The notes under the pieces were generated by a model that did no database searches, had not been told where the DNA came from, and saw nothing but the letters and a program-made list of their open reading frames with translations. The position numbers and the translations under genes are program-made. DNA of 64,000 bases, from contig NZ_CP009122.1 of NCBI RefSeq assembly GCF_000803645.1, positions 3,634,501 through 3,698,500 of the forward strand, given 5' to 3'. Shown piece by piece: positions 8,441 to 16,741 of this stretch (positions are counted from its first letter, which is position 1; each line of letters opens with the position of its first letter). The stretch comes from Sphingopyxis fribergensis (GTDB lineage: Bacteria; Pseudomonadota; Alphaproteobacteria; Sphingomonadales; Sphingomonadaceae).

Positions 8441-8968
8441 ATGGCTATCAAGACCAAGCTGACCAAGGCCGCGATTGGTGCGGCCACCGCCGGCGCGATG
8501 CTGATCGGCGCCACCCCCGCGATGGCGCGCGACCGCGACGGCGACGGGATCGGCGCGGGCGAAATCATCGCCGGTGCCGTCGTGCTCGGCGGCCTCGCTG
8601 CGATCCTGTCGAGCAGCGACAACGACCGTTATGACCGTTACGACGATCGCTACCGCCGTGATAATCGCTACAACGACGCGCGCTACGGTTACGGCTATGA
8701 CTATGGCCGCTATGGCAACAGCCGCAGCGCGGTCAGCCAGTGCGTCAGCTCGGTCGAACGCGGCAGCCGCCGCTATGGCCGCACCGATGTCACCGAAGTG
8801 ACCAGCATCGACCGCAAGCGCGACGGTTATAAGGTCAAGGGCCGTGTCGTCGTGCGCGACGGCTACGGCGGCCGCTGGGGTCGCGGTGGATCGTATGACA
8901 AGGGCAAGTTCACTTGCGACATCCGCTATGGCCGCGTCCAGAACATCAAATTTTCGGGTCTCGGCTAA
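8441..8968 (+). CDS. Secreted protein, second tandem paralog
   Basis: The 175-residue product has a signal peptide (MAIKTKLTKAAIGAATAGAM, cut near PAMA, residue 29), the hydrophobic motif GAGEIIAGAVVLGGLAAILSS, a Tyr/Arg/Asp-rich linker (about residues 62-92), and a C-terminal domain with Cys in VSQCVSSVE and FTCDIRYGR. The end, GRVQNIKFSG, parallels GRVVDVNFG in the preceding gene, so the two are probably tandem duplicates that differ mostly in the linker. AAGGAGA lies 8 bases before the ATG. The linker and surface location suggest an envelope role, but the function is not known. Confidence 0.78.
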   Translation: MAIKTKLTKAAIGAATAGAMLIGATPAMARDRDGDGIGAGEIIAGAVVLGGLAAILSSSDNDRYDRYDDRYRRDNRYNDARYGYGYDYGRYGNSRSAVSQCVSSVERGSRRYGRTDVTEVTSIDRKRDGYKVKGRVVVRDGYGGRWGRGGSYDKGKFTCDIRYGRVQNIKFSGLG

Positions 8969-8990
8969 CCCCGTGAACCGCTGACCAATC

Positions 8991-9026
8991 GGCCCGCCCG
9001 TGCCCCCGGCACGCGGCGGGCCTTTT
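8991..9026 (+). terminator. Intrinsic terminator
   Basis: GGCCCGCCCGTG (8991-9002) pairs with CACGCGGCGGGCC (9010-9022) with one bulged base, followed by TTTT. It separates the secreted paralogs from the gamma-glutamyltransferase gene. Confidence 0.82.
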
Positions 9027-9147
9027 GCGTAACAGGCGGGCGTTGCGGGTATCGCCCACCGCTTTACCGTATCGGATAGCGATTCCGGCCTTGCCATCGC
9101 GGATGCATCCCGCAAAACCGGGTCTTTCTCAAAAGGGGTCCGAGCCG

Positions 9148-10968
9148 ATGCATCGCCGTACACTTCTGACCGCCGTCCCGGCCGCCGCTTTGTTGCCCGC
9201 CATCGGGGTCGCACGCGGCGCGAGCGCGCCTGCCGTGCCCGCGGCCTGGGATGCGGGCGCCGACCGCTTCTTGCGCCCCGACGTTCAGGGTGGCGATCGC
9301 CCGGTCGGCGCCAGCTTCGCCTCGCGTACCGCCGCTTATGGATTGAACGGTGCCGCAGGGACCGCGCATCCGCTCGCAACGCAGGCCGGGATCGACATAT
9401 TGAAGCGCGGCGGGTCGGCGGTCGACGCCGCGATCGCGATCAACGCGTGCCTCGGCCTGCTCGAACCGACTGCGAACGGCATCGGCGGCGACGTCTATGC
9501 GATGATCTGGGACCCGAAGACCAAGAAGCTCGCCGGGCTTGCAGGCTCGGGCAAAAGTCCGCGCGCGCTCGACCTTGCCACCGTGCGCAGCCGCGCCAAG
9601 GGCGGCACCCTGCCCGCCTATGGTGCGATCAGCGTGTCGGTGCCGGGCACGGTCGATGGCTGGTGGACGATGCACCAACGCTACGGCAAGCTGCCGTGGA
9701 AGGAGCTGTTCGAGCCCGTCATCGCGCACGCCGAGGCCGGCGCGCCGGTGCCCGACATGATCGCTTATTATATCCGGCGCAGCCTCGCCGGTTTCCGCCA
9801 GCCCGGCCGCGGGATCGAGGAAATCGACAATGCGATGCGCACCTATGGCGTGAACGACGGCAAGGGACCGACAGCGGGGCAGGTTTTCCGCAACCCTGAC
9901 CTCGCGCGCACCTTTCGCCTGATCGCCGAGGGCGGGCGTGATGCCTTTTACGAGGGCGAGATCGCGCGAACGATCGACGCCTATTTCAAGCGGATCGGCG
10001 GCTGGCTGCGCTACGAGGATCTCGCGGCGCACAAGTCTGAATGGATCGAGCCGCACAAGACCGGCTATCGCGGCACCGACGTCTATGCGCTCGGCGCGAA
10101 TACGCAGGGGATTGCGACGCTGCAGATGCTGAACATCCTCGAAAATTTCGACCTGAAGGGCGCAGGCTTCCAGTCGGCTTTGTCGATCCATCTGCAAGCC
10201 GAGGCGAAGCGCCTCGCCTATGAGGATCGCGCGCGCTACTACGCCGATCCGCACTTTGCCAACGTGCCGGTCGAATGGCTGATCTCCAAGGATTATGCCG
10301 CAAGCCGTGCAAAGCTGATCCGCCCCGACCGCCTGCTCACGCCGGTCCATCCGGGGCAGGCGCCGAGCCGCGGCGACACGACCTATTTCAGCTGCGCCGA
10401 CAAGGACGGCATGATGGTGTCGATGATCCAGTCGAACTTCCGCGGCATGGGGTCGGGGCTGGTCGCCGATGGCCTCGGCTTCATGTTTCAGGATCGTGGG
10501 CAGCTCTTCAGCCTGCAGGACGGGCATCCCAACATCTACGCCCCCGGCAAGCGGCCGTTCCAGACGATCATCCCCGGCTTCGCAGCGCGCGGTGACGTGC
10601 CGTGGATGAGCTTCGGCGTGATGGGCGGCGACATGCAGCCGCAGGGGCAGGCGCAGATCGTCATCAACCGTGTCGACTATGGGCTCGAAATCCAGGCCGC
10701 GGGCGACTCGCCGCGCTGGCACCATGAGGGGTCGTCCGAAACGATGGGCGAGGATTCGCCGGATCTCGGCGCGACCGGCGTGCTGCGGCTCGAAAATGGC
10801 GTGCCCGAAGCCAGTCGCCGGAAGCTTGCCGATATCGGGTGGACGCTGGGCGAATCCGACGGCGGTTTCGGCCGTTATCAATGCGTCGAACACCGCTTGG
10901 ACGGCGATACGCGCGTCTATGCGGCGGCCAGCGAGATGCGTGCTGACGGGTGTGCGCTGGCTTATTGA
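9148..10968 (+). CDS. ggt: Gamma-glutamyltransferase family protein
   Basis: The 606-residue product is a full-length Ntn-hydrolase of the gamma-glutamyltranspeptidase family, which cleaves gamma-glutamyl bonds such as that of glutathione in the periplasm. Early motifs are HPLATQAGIDILKRGGSAVDAA and ANGIGGD. The autocatalytic cleavage site is in PSRGDTTYFSCADKDGMMVS, where the first Thr is the expected nucleophile. The N-terminus MHRRTLLTAVPAAALLPAIG has an RR pair before a hydrophobic stretch and could be a Tat or Sec signal. The ATG at 9148 is preceded by AAAGGGG; the longer ORF would start inside the upstream terminator. Glutathione versus another gamma-glutamyl substrate cannot be decided. 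Confidence 0.88.
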   Translation: MHRRTLLTAVPAAALLPAIGVARGASAPAVPAAWDAGADRFLRPDVQGGDRPVGASFASRTAAYGLNGAAGTAHPLATQAGIDILKRGGSAVDAAIAINACLGLLEPTANGIGGDVYAMIWDPKTKKLAGLAGSGKSPRALDLATVRSRAKGGTLPAYGAISVSVPGTVDGWWTMHQRYGKLPWKELFEPVIAHAEAGAPVPDMIAYYIRRSLAGFRQPGRGIEEIDNAMRTYGVNDGKGPTAGQVFRNPDLARTFRLIAEGGRDAFYEGEIARTIDAYFKRIGGWLRYEDLAAHKSEWIEPHKTGYRGTDVYALGANTQGIATLQMLNILENFDLKGAGFQSALSIHLQAEAKRLAYEDRARYYADPHFANVPVEWLISKDYAASRAKLIRPDRLLTPVHPGQAPSRGDTTYFSCADKDGMMVSMIQSNFRGMGSGLVADGLGFMFQDRGQLFSLQDGHPNIYAPGKRPFQTIIPGFAARGDVPWMSFGVMGGDMQPQGQAQIVINRVDYGLEIQAAGDSPRWHHEGSSETMGEDSPDLGATGVLRLENGVPEASRRKLADIGWTLGESDGGFGRYQCVEHRLDGDTRVYAAASEMRADGCALAY

Positions 10969-11288
10969 GCAAACCGGCGCAGGTTAAGGATGTCGCCGCC
11001 GGTCGCGTCCGCCGGTCCCGCGCCGGCGGGGGATCGCGCTTGGCGGACCCGGCAACGGCGTTCGCCTTCGCCACCCATAATCCATGATAATTTTCCGCTG
11101 TTTCAGCGCGTTCGACCGGCGGCCCGCGTAAAGTTCAAGGCATTTAGCGGCCTGCGCGCAGCCGGATGGGCCACGAAAATTACCGAACACGCTATACGAA
11201 AATTTACCTTCCTCATTTAGGACCGGCACCGGGACCAATCCAATAAACCGGCCGAGGTGGGAATCGGGCGGCAGTTGTCGAGTCGCGC
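10969..11288. other. Intergenic region without a convincing gene
   Basis: This 320-base gap holds a perfect 7-bp hairpin (CCGCCGG 11009-11015, CCGGCGG 11023-11029) without a T run, then a stretch relatively rich in A and T (about 11085-11220). A 76-codon frame at 10990-11220 has no family resemblance and poor codon use, so it is not called. Confidence 0.5.
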
Positions 11289-11723
11289 ATGTCGAATCCC
11301 GAGGCCTCCCCTGCCTCCCCGGCCCCAGATGAGAAGCGCCAGCCGCGACAGTCGCGTCTGGTCAAGGCGGCGCTCGCCTGTCAGCGGCTCGGCCAGTTCG
11401 ATGTGACCATCCGTAATGTTTCGCTGACTGGCGTCGGCGGCCAGGGTCCGCATGCCCTCCAAATCGGCGAGCGGATCACCGTCTTTCTTCCCGGCCACGA
11501 CGCGATGCTCGGCACCGTACGGTGGGTCGCGGGCAATCGCTTCGGCATCGAGACCGACAAGCCGATCGAAACGGTGCGCCTGCGCGCCGCGCACAATGAT
11601 CAACTCGTCACCGCGGACAGCAAGGCCGAATTCCAGATTGTCCCGGCCCCGAAAATCTCGACCTGGCGACCAGGCCTGTCGCGCGCCACCAGCCTGCCCG
11701 GACATTTTGGCGTCAAGCGCTGA
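11289..11723 (+). CDS. PilZ domain-containing protein
   Basis: The 144-residue protein has the two PilZ cyclic-di-GMP signatures, an Arg-rich start (RQPRQSR, residues about 17-23) and a D/N-x-S-x-x-G type motif (RNVSLTGVGGQG, about 41-52), followed by beta strands (ITVFLPGHDAMLGTVRWV, FGIETD). PilZ proteins bind c-di-GMP and alter motility, exopolysaccharide or secretion partners. It stands alone between ggt and a repeat. A second PilZ gene is at 19332 and a GGDEF-EAL protein at 29285. The partner is unknown. Confidence 0.82.
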   Translation: MSNPEASPASPAPDEKRQPRQSRLVKAALACQRLGQFDVTIRNVSLTGVGGQGPHALQIGERITVFLPGHDAMLGTVRWVAGNRFGIETDKPIETVRLRAAHNDQLVTADSKAEFQIVPAPKISTWRPGLSRATSLPGHFGVKR

Positions 11724-11732
11724 CGGAAGTCG

Positions 11733-11893
11733 GTTTTGGGGTGGTGAGCGGACGTAGCCCTCTCCCCTTCGGGGGAGAGGGTTGGGAGAGGGGGCGGAAG
11801 CAGCTCAAGCCCCTCTCAACTGCGGCTAGCCGGTGAAACCGGCAAGCCTTCTTATCTCTCCCCTGAAGGGGAGAGAGCAAGTCCTTCAACGGC
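11733..11893. repeat. Dispersed repeat family A, copy 1 (full length)
   Basis: The unit begins GTTTTGGGGTGGTGAGCGG, then carries two inverted pairs, one CCTCTCCCC/GGGGAGAGG and one TCTCTCCCC/GGGGAGAGA, separated by GGCGGAAGCAGCTCAAGCCC and CTCTCAACTGCGGCTAGCC, and ends TCCTTCAACGGC. A nearly identical copy is at 21491-21649; partial copies are at 41481-41557 and 55189-55238. Confidence 0.88.
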
Positions 11894-11958
11894 AACTATC
11901 GGTCGACACCCGCCATACCCTCAAGCCACAGCAAAATCCGCGCGATAGAATTTTTGAA

Positions 11959-11986
11959 TTGCAAATGACTCGCAATAACATATAAG
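11959..11986 (+). promoter_or_regulatory. Candidate promoter of the 12028-fpr pair
   Basis: TTGCAA (11959-11964) and TATAAG (11981-11986) are 16 bases apart, 4/6 and 5/6 matches to sigma70 hexamers, in the only AT-rich part of this gap. A GANTC site (GACTC, 11967-11971) lies between them. Confidence 0.4.
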
Positions 11987-12027
11987 CCCGCCAGCACCGC
12001 ATCCCGCGTACGCTGGAAAGGGCACCG

Positions 12028-12486
12028 ATGTACGCCTTTATCGACCGCCCGGTGGACAGCCTTGGCAACAGCGGACGCTTCCTGCTCTGGGCAATGCGCG
12101 GTTGGGTCTGTGCGGCCGAGCGCGGACAATGTCCGCCGCAGCGCTTGCATCGCGGCTTTGTCGCTGTAAATGCCGCGGGCGCGCTGCCCGACTTTCACGT
12201 CGCGATGGCGCTGATCGGCAGCGATGCGGTCGAAACTTTGCTGCTCGCGCCGATGCCATGCCTCCAGATTTCAGAGGATGAAGCAATTCTGCTTGGACTC
12301 TGGCGCGATATTTCGCTTGGGGACGTGGCAAATGCCCGCAGGGCGCTGGCCTTGATGGCCGAAGGAGACAGCGTCGGCTCGATCGCCAAAGCGATGGGCG
12401 CGGCGATCGACCGGCTGGTCGCGGCGGGATTCGATATGTCGGCCCTCGCGGCCGGCGCCATGACACATCAGGAAAGTTCAAAGTGA
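12028..12486 (+). CDS. Hypothetical protein coupled to ferredoxin-NADP reductase
   Basis: The 152-residue product has no signal peptide and no recognised motif. The N-terminal half contains two Cys (WVCAAERGQC), and the C-terminal half is mainly helical (NARRALALMAEGDSVGSIAK). It ends TGATG, so its stop shares one base with the fpr start; this and the promoter upstream suggest an operon in which the two proteins work together. No function can be given from sequence alone. Confidence 0.7.
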   Translation: MYAFIDRPVDSLGNSGRFLLWAMRGWVCAAERGQCPPQRLHRGFVAVNAAGALPDFHVAMALIGSDAVETLLLAPMPCLQISEDEAILLGLWRDISLGDVANARRALALMAEGDSVGSIAKAMGAAIDRLVAAGFDMSALAAGAMTHQESSK

Positions 12487-13301
12487 TGAGTGACCGTATT
12501 GCCGAAGCCGCCAAGCTGGCCCCCTCCGCCTCGCTGACCGTCGAGGAGGTGCGTTCGGTGCGCCACTGGAACGAGCATCTGTTCAGCTTCACGATCACCC
12601 GCCCGCCGAGCTTCCGCTTCCGCTCGGGCGAATTTGTGATGATCGGCCTGCCGGGCGAAGGCCGCCCGCTGCTGCGCGCCTATTCGATCGCAAGCCCGGC
12701 GTATGCCGACGAACTGGAATTTCTGTCGATCAAGGTGCCGGACGGCCCGCTGACCTCGCGGCTGCAGAAGATCCAGCCGGGCGATCCGGTTTATCTGGGC
12801 CGTAAGCCGACCGGCACGCTCGTCGCCGACGCGCTGCTGCCCGGCCAGCGGCTGTTCCTGCTGTCGACCGGCACCGGCCTTGCCCCTTTCCTCAGCCTTG
12901 CGCGCGATCCCGATATCTATGAGCGGTTCAGCCAGATCCAGCTCGTCCATTGCGTGCGGCAGGTCAGCGACCTGGCGTTCCGCGACGAGCTTGAAAGCCA
13001 GCTCGCGGGCGATCCGCTGGTGCAGGATCAGGCGCTCCTTCAGTTCCACTATTTGCCAACGGTCACGCGAGAGCCCTTCCGCACGACGGGCCGTATCGAT
13101 GCGCTGATCGAAGATGGGTCGCTCTTCGGCCATCCGCTGACCGGCCCGGCCGCCTTCGATCCCGCCACCGACCGCATCATGATGTGCGGCAGCATGGCGA
13201 TGATCCGCGACCTAGAGGCCCGGTTCGAGGAATTGGGCTTCAAGGAAGGGTCGAACGCATCGCCCGGCGACTTCGTCATCGAGCGCGCGTTCGTCGGTTA
13301 G
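12486..13301 (+). CDS. fpr: Ferredoxin--NADP(+) reductase
   Basis: The 271-residue protein shows the short bacterial FNR layout: an FAD-binding beta barrel with RAYSIASPAYADELEFLSIK, then an NADP domain with STGTGLAPFLSLARDP and a late MMCGSMAM motif. It moves electrons between NADPH and ferredoxin or flavodoxin and is often linked to oxidative stress. The family ends in a short aromatic or acidic tail; here it is VIERAFVG. GTG at 12483 is a possible earlier start, but ATG at 12486 overlaps the upstream stop in the usual TGATG form. Confidence 0.93.
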   Translation: MSDRIAEAAKLAPSASLTVEEVRSVRHWNEHLFSFTITRPPSFRFRSGEFVMIGLPGEGRPLLRAYSIASPAYADELEFLSIKVPDGPLTSRLQKIQPGDPVYLGRKPTGTLVADALLPGQRLFLLSTGTGLAPFLSLARDPDIYERFSQIQLVHCVRQVSDLAFRDELESQLAGDPLVQDQALLQFHYLPTVTREPFRTTGRIDALIEDGSLFGHPLTGPAAFDPATDRIMMCGSMAMIRDLEARFEELGFKEGSNASPGDFVIERAFVG

Positions 13302-13313
13302 GGCGAAACGCCC

Positions 13314-14726
13314 TCAAGGCTTGTCGGCGTAAGCCTTTACCAGGTCGAACATATAGTCGCGGCCGACATAGACCGAGCGCACTTCCATGCGTTCGTTGAG
13401 GCCGTGCGCGCCATTGCCGTCGGGGTCGCCCCACATGCCGGGGATGCCATAGGTCGGGATGCCGACCGCGCCGAGGAAGGTCGCGTCGGTGTAGCCGTTC
13501 GCCATCGAAGGGATGACCTTCAGCCCCGGCCAATATTTATCGACCAGCTTCTGCATCGGACCGATGATCTTCGGATCGAGCGGCGGGGCGGGCGGCGCGG
13601 GGCGCTTGGGCGGCAGCTGGGTGATCGTGACGCCGGGGTCGCCGATCACCCTGGCGAGTTCGTCCTTGATCGATTCGATGCTGTGCCCCGGAAAGATGCG
13701 GCAGTTGATGTTCGCCCCGGCGCGCTGCGGCAGCGCATTTGGTGCGTGGCCGCCATCGAGCAATGTCGCGACGCAGGTGGTGCGCAGATTGCTATGCAGG
13801 AAAGGATCCTTGTTGACGATCGCCTCGGCGGCCTTGTCGGCGGGGTTCTTTGCCAGCGCGACCATCGCCCTCCCCGTCTCATCGCCGCGCGCCGCGCCGG
13901 CTTCGGCGAAAAAACGCCGCGTCGTGTCGGTCATCTCGACCGGGAAGTCATAGTCTGCGATTTTGGTGAGCGCGCGAGAGAGTTCGTAGATGGCATTGTC
14001 GGGCACCGGCGCCGAGCTGTGCCCGCCGGGATTCCTTGTCTCCAAGCGGAAGTTCGCGAAGGTCTTTTCGCCAACCTGCACCGACTGGCCAATCACTTTG
14101 CCCTTGCCATCGCTGTCCCCCCCGCCGCCTTCGTTCAACGCGAATTCGGCGTCGATCAGGTCGCGCTTGTTCGCGGCAAGCCATTCGACCCCGTTGAACG
14201 CGCCATTGGTTTCTTCGCCGCAGGTCAGCGCGACCTTGACCGTGCGTTTCGGTTTATAGCCTGCTTGCTGGAAGCGGATCAGCGTATCGACCCACACCGC
14301 CGCCTGCGCCTTGTCGTCGGCGGTGCCGCGGCCATAGAAATAGCCATTCTCTTCGACCATCTTGAACGGGTCGCGCTCCCAGTCGGCGCGCTTCGCCTCG
14401 ACAACGTCGATATGCGCGACGAGCAGGATCGGCTTCGCATTCTTGCTGGTGCCCGGATAGACGGCGACGAGGCCGCCCTCCTTCGGATTTTCGGGGGTTG
14501 CAAACAGGGTGAGCCGGCTATCGGGGATGCCCGCGGCCTTCAGCCGCGCCGCCATGCGTTCGGCGGCGAGCGTGCAGCTGCCCGACGACAGCGTCGTGTT
14601 GGTTTCGACCAGTTCCTTGTAAAGATCACGGAACGCCAGTTGATCGGGGCGCGGCTGCGCCTCGGCGGCGATTGCGGGCGCGGTAAGCAGCATGGCGGAC
14701 ACCAGCAGGGCGGACAGCGACTTCAT
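13314..14726 (-). CDS. M20/M25/M40 family metallo-peptidase, exported
   Basis: The 470-residue product has a signal peptide (MKSLSALLVSAMLLTAPAIA). The di-zinc amidohydrolase motifs are all visible: VAHIDVVEA (first His), YGRGTADDKA (bridging Asp), TCGEETNG (Glu-Glu), LNEGGGGD and the late GAHGLNERM His. The family removes acyl groups or C-terminal or N-terminal residues from peptides; here the enzyme should act in the periplasm. It is convergent with fpr, with only 12 bases between the stops. Its start faces the acyltransferase gene across 124 bases. Confidence 0.9.
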   Translation of the reverse strand: MKSLSALLVSAMLLTAPAIAAEAQPRPDQLAFRDLYKELVETNTTLSSGSCTLAAERMAARLKAAGIPDSRLTLFATPENPKEGGLVAVYPGTSKNAKPILLVAHIDVVEAKRADWERDPFKMVEENGYFYGRGTADDKAQAAVWVDTLIRFQQAGYKPKRTVKVALTCGEETNGAFNGVEWLAANKRDLIDAEFALNEGGGGDSDGKGKVIGQSVQVGEKTFANFRLETRNPGGHSSAPVPDNAIYELSRALTKIADYDFPVEMTDTTRRFFAEAGAARGDETGRAMVALAKNPADKAAEAIVNKDPFLHSNLRTTCVATLLDGGHAPNALPQRAGANINCRIFPGHSIESIKDELARVIGDPGVTITQLPPKRPAPPAPPLDPKIIGPMQKLVDKYWPGLKVIPSMANGYTDATFLGAVGIPTYGIPGMWGDPDGNGAHGLNERMEVRSVYVGRDYMFDLVKAYADKP

Positions 14727-14850
14727 TATTTTCTCCCCTGTTTTGCGGATGAAGGGAGCAGAAAGACCCGGCGCCCGCAAGCCCGCGATGCGCCCCCCCT
14801 TGCGCGGCGAGAGGCTTTCGCGCAATCCGGCCCGAGGGAGAGGACCAAGC

Positions 14851-15483
14851 GTGACGAGAATTGATGACGACCCGCCGGGGCTGGTGGCGCGCGCGGTGCG
14901 CCGCCTGCTTTTGCTGCTGTACCGGATGCGCGGTTGGAAGGCGGTTGGCGAGGTGCCCGAACCGCGGCGCTTCATCCTGATCGCGGCGCCCCACACGAGC
15001 AATTGGGACTTCGTCAATTTCCTCGGCCTGACCGCCGACCTCAAGATCCGACCCTTTTTCATGGCGAAGCTGTCGCTGTTCCGCTGGCCGATCGGCGGCT
15101 TCATCCGCCAGATGGGCGGCGTGCCGGTCGATCGCCGCGGCGGCGGCAATGTCGTGCAGCAGATGGCCGACGAATTTGCGCGCCGTGCCGAATTCATGCT
15201 GACCGTCGCGCCCGAGGGGACGCGCGGCAAGGCAGCAAAATGGCGCACCGGATTCTATCAGATCGCCATGGCCGCCAGGGTGCCGCTCGTGGTCGGCTTC
15301 ATGGACTATAGCACCAAGACCGGCGGGCTCGGCCCGCTGATCTGGCCGACGGGCGACTTTCGCGCCGACATGCTGAAGGTTTTTGAGGTATATAGGAACC
15401 ATAGCGCTCGATTCCCCGAGCGGCAGGCGCGCTCGATCGATGATATCGTCGGCGTCGATGAGGTACCGGACATGCGCGCATGA
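14851..15483 (+). CDS. 1-acyl-sn-glycerol-3-phosphate acyltransferase family protein
   Basis: The 210-residue protein carries the PlsC-type catalytic HX4D motif in APHTSNWDFVN and the later substrate motif APEGTRGKAAKWRTGFY. Family members transfer acyl chains to lysophosphatidate or related lipids at the inner membrane. The GTG start at 14851 has GGGAGAGGA upstream; a longer frame reaching 14692 overlaps the divergent peptidase gene and is rejected. The stop overlaps the next start by 4 bases (ATGA), so it is the first gene of a three-gene operon. The exact lipid substrate is not known. Confidence 0.87.
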   Translation: MTRIDDDPPGLVARAVRRLLLLLYRMRGWKAVGEVPEPRRFILIAAPHTSNWDFVNFLGLTADLKIRPFFMAKLSLFRWPIGGFIRQMGGVPVDRRGGGNVVQQMADEFARRAEFMLTVAPEGTRGKAAKWRTGFYQIAMAARVPLVVGFMDYSTKTGGLGPLIWPTGDFRADMLKVFEVYRNHSARFPERQARSIDDIVGVDEVPDMRA

Positions 15484-16298
15484 GTGATGCCCTTTTGCTG
15501 CTGGCGATCAATTTCGGCGGGTTGCTCGCTATGATCCTGCTGCTGTGGGGCATCGCGACGCTGATCCGCGACGTGTCTTTCATCGACGCCTTCTGGGCGT
15601 TCGGCATGGTGCTGCTGGCGTGGGGGACATGGTGGCAGGTCGGCGCGGACGGGGCGCACGCCAAGCTGTTGCTCGGCCTGACGACGCTGTGGGGGCTGCG
15701 GCTCGCGATCCATCTCACGATACGCTGGGCGAGCCACGGCGAAGACCCGCGCTACAAGAAAATCCTCGCGCTCTCGATGGAGAAGCGGAAGTGGAGCTGG
15801 GCGCAGACCGCGCTCGTCATGGTTTTCCTGACGCAGGCGCCGCTGCTTTTTGTCACCTGCCTGCCCGCGCAGATCGGCATCTGGGCGAGCGCTGGTGTTC
15901 CTGACGGCAGCGTCGGGGCGCCCGGCTGGATCGGCGCGGTGGCGGCACTGGTGGGGATCGCGTTCGAAAGCATCGGCGATGCGCAGCTCGACGCCTTTCG
16001 CAAGAACCCAGCGAACAAGGGCAAGGTGCTCGACACCGGCCTGTGGCGCTACACGCGCCATCCCAATTATTTCGGCGACGCGCTGACCTGGTGGGGCATC
16101 TGGCTCGTCGTCGCCGACCTCGGCTGGGCGCCCGCGCTCGCGAGCATCGTCGGCCCGATCTTCCTGACCTTCACCCTCACCCGGTGGTCGGGCAAGGCTT
16201 TGCTTGAAAAGGGGCTGCGCAAGACGCGCCCCGATTATGCCGACTATGTAAAGCGCACCTCCGGATTCCTTCCATGGCCGCCAAAGACCAAGGTCTAG
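15480..16298 (+). CDS. DUF1295 domain membrane protein (steroid 5-alpha-reductase-like)
   Basis: The 272-residue product has about seven membrane helices and the DUF1295 signature GLWRYTRHPNYFGDALTWWG near residues 187-206, shared with steroid 5-alpha-reductases and isoprenylcysteine methyltransferases. Such proteins reduce or modify isoprenoid or lipid substrates in the membrane using NADPH or SAM; the reaction here is unknown. Overlap with the acyltransferase upstream (4 bases) and the small protein downstream (25 bases) suggests a joint role in membrane lipid metabolism. Confidence 0.88.
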   Translation: MSDALLLLAINFGGLLAMILLLWGIATLIRDVSFIDAFWAFGMVLLAWGTWWQVGADGAHAKLLLGLTTLWGLRLAIHLTIRWASHGEDPRYKKILALSMEKRKWSWAQTALVMVFLTQAPLLFVTCLPAQIGIWASAGVPDGSVGAPGWIGAVAALVGIAFESIGDAQLDAFRKNPANKGKVLDTGLWRYTRHPNYFGDALTWWGIWLVVADLGWAPALASIVGPIFLTFTLTRWSGKALLEKGLRKTRPDYADYVKRTSGFLPWPPKTKV

Positions 16299-16678
16299 GG
16301 GCTGAGGAAAGCCCGGCCGATGTATCGGCGCTCGGCGACGCGCCACGTATCCGCGCGATATTGACCGCGGCGGCGCGCGAAGGACGCAGCGTTAGCTATT
16401 CCGAATTGCTCGGCGACCTCGGTTTCCGCTTCACCCGGCCCAAGATGCGCGCAGTGTGCCGGACGCTGGAGGAAGTCGATCGCCTGTGCGCGATCGACGG
16501 CGAGCCCGACCTGGCGGTGCTGGTGGTGCGCGAAAGCGACCGGCTGCCCGGGCAAGGCTGGTGGGTTGGCGGAACGGCGCTGCTGCTCGGCTATGACGGC
16601 CCATGGGAGGGTCCGGCGGCGGCGCGGTTTATAAGGGAACAGCAACAGATCGCATTCGATTATTGGGCCGAGCAGTAG
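16274..16678 (+). CDS. Hypothetical protein overlapping the DUF1295 gene
   Basis: The 134-residue product starts inside the end of the DUF1295 gene (25-base overlap). The segment GRSVSYSELLGDLGFRFTRPKM, followed by RAVCRTLEEVDRL, looks like a small winged-helix or MGMT-like helical module. A beta-rich part follows (DLAVLVVRESDRLPGQGWW). No signal peptide is present. I do not recognise a named family; the overlap argues that it is expressed with the two upstream lipid genes. Confidence 0.65.
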   Translation: MAAKDQGLGAEESPADVSALGDAPRIRAILTAAAREGRSVSYSELLGDLGFRFTRPKMRAVCRTLEEVDRLCAIDGEPDLAVLVVRESDRLPGQGWWVGGTALLLGYDGPWEGPAAARFIREQQQIAFDYWAEQ

Positions 16679-16741
16679 GCAGCATCACTCGACCGATATC
16701 CGTCATTCCCACGGGGCAGGGATCCCGCTTCTTCTTCCAGT

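Noticed and set aside
9064..10893. 609-codon minus-strand frame opposite ggt
   Set aside because: No family resemblance, and ggt on the plus strand has a complete active site.
10990..11220. 76-codon frame in the ggt-PilZ gap
   Set aside because: Composition shifts midway, no ribosome binding site and no recognisable motif.
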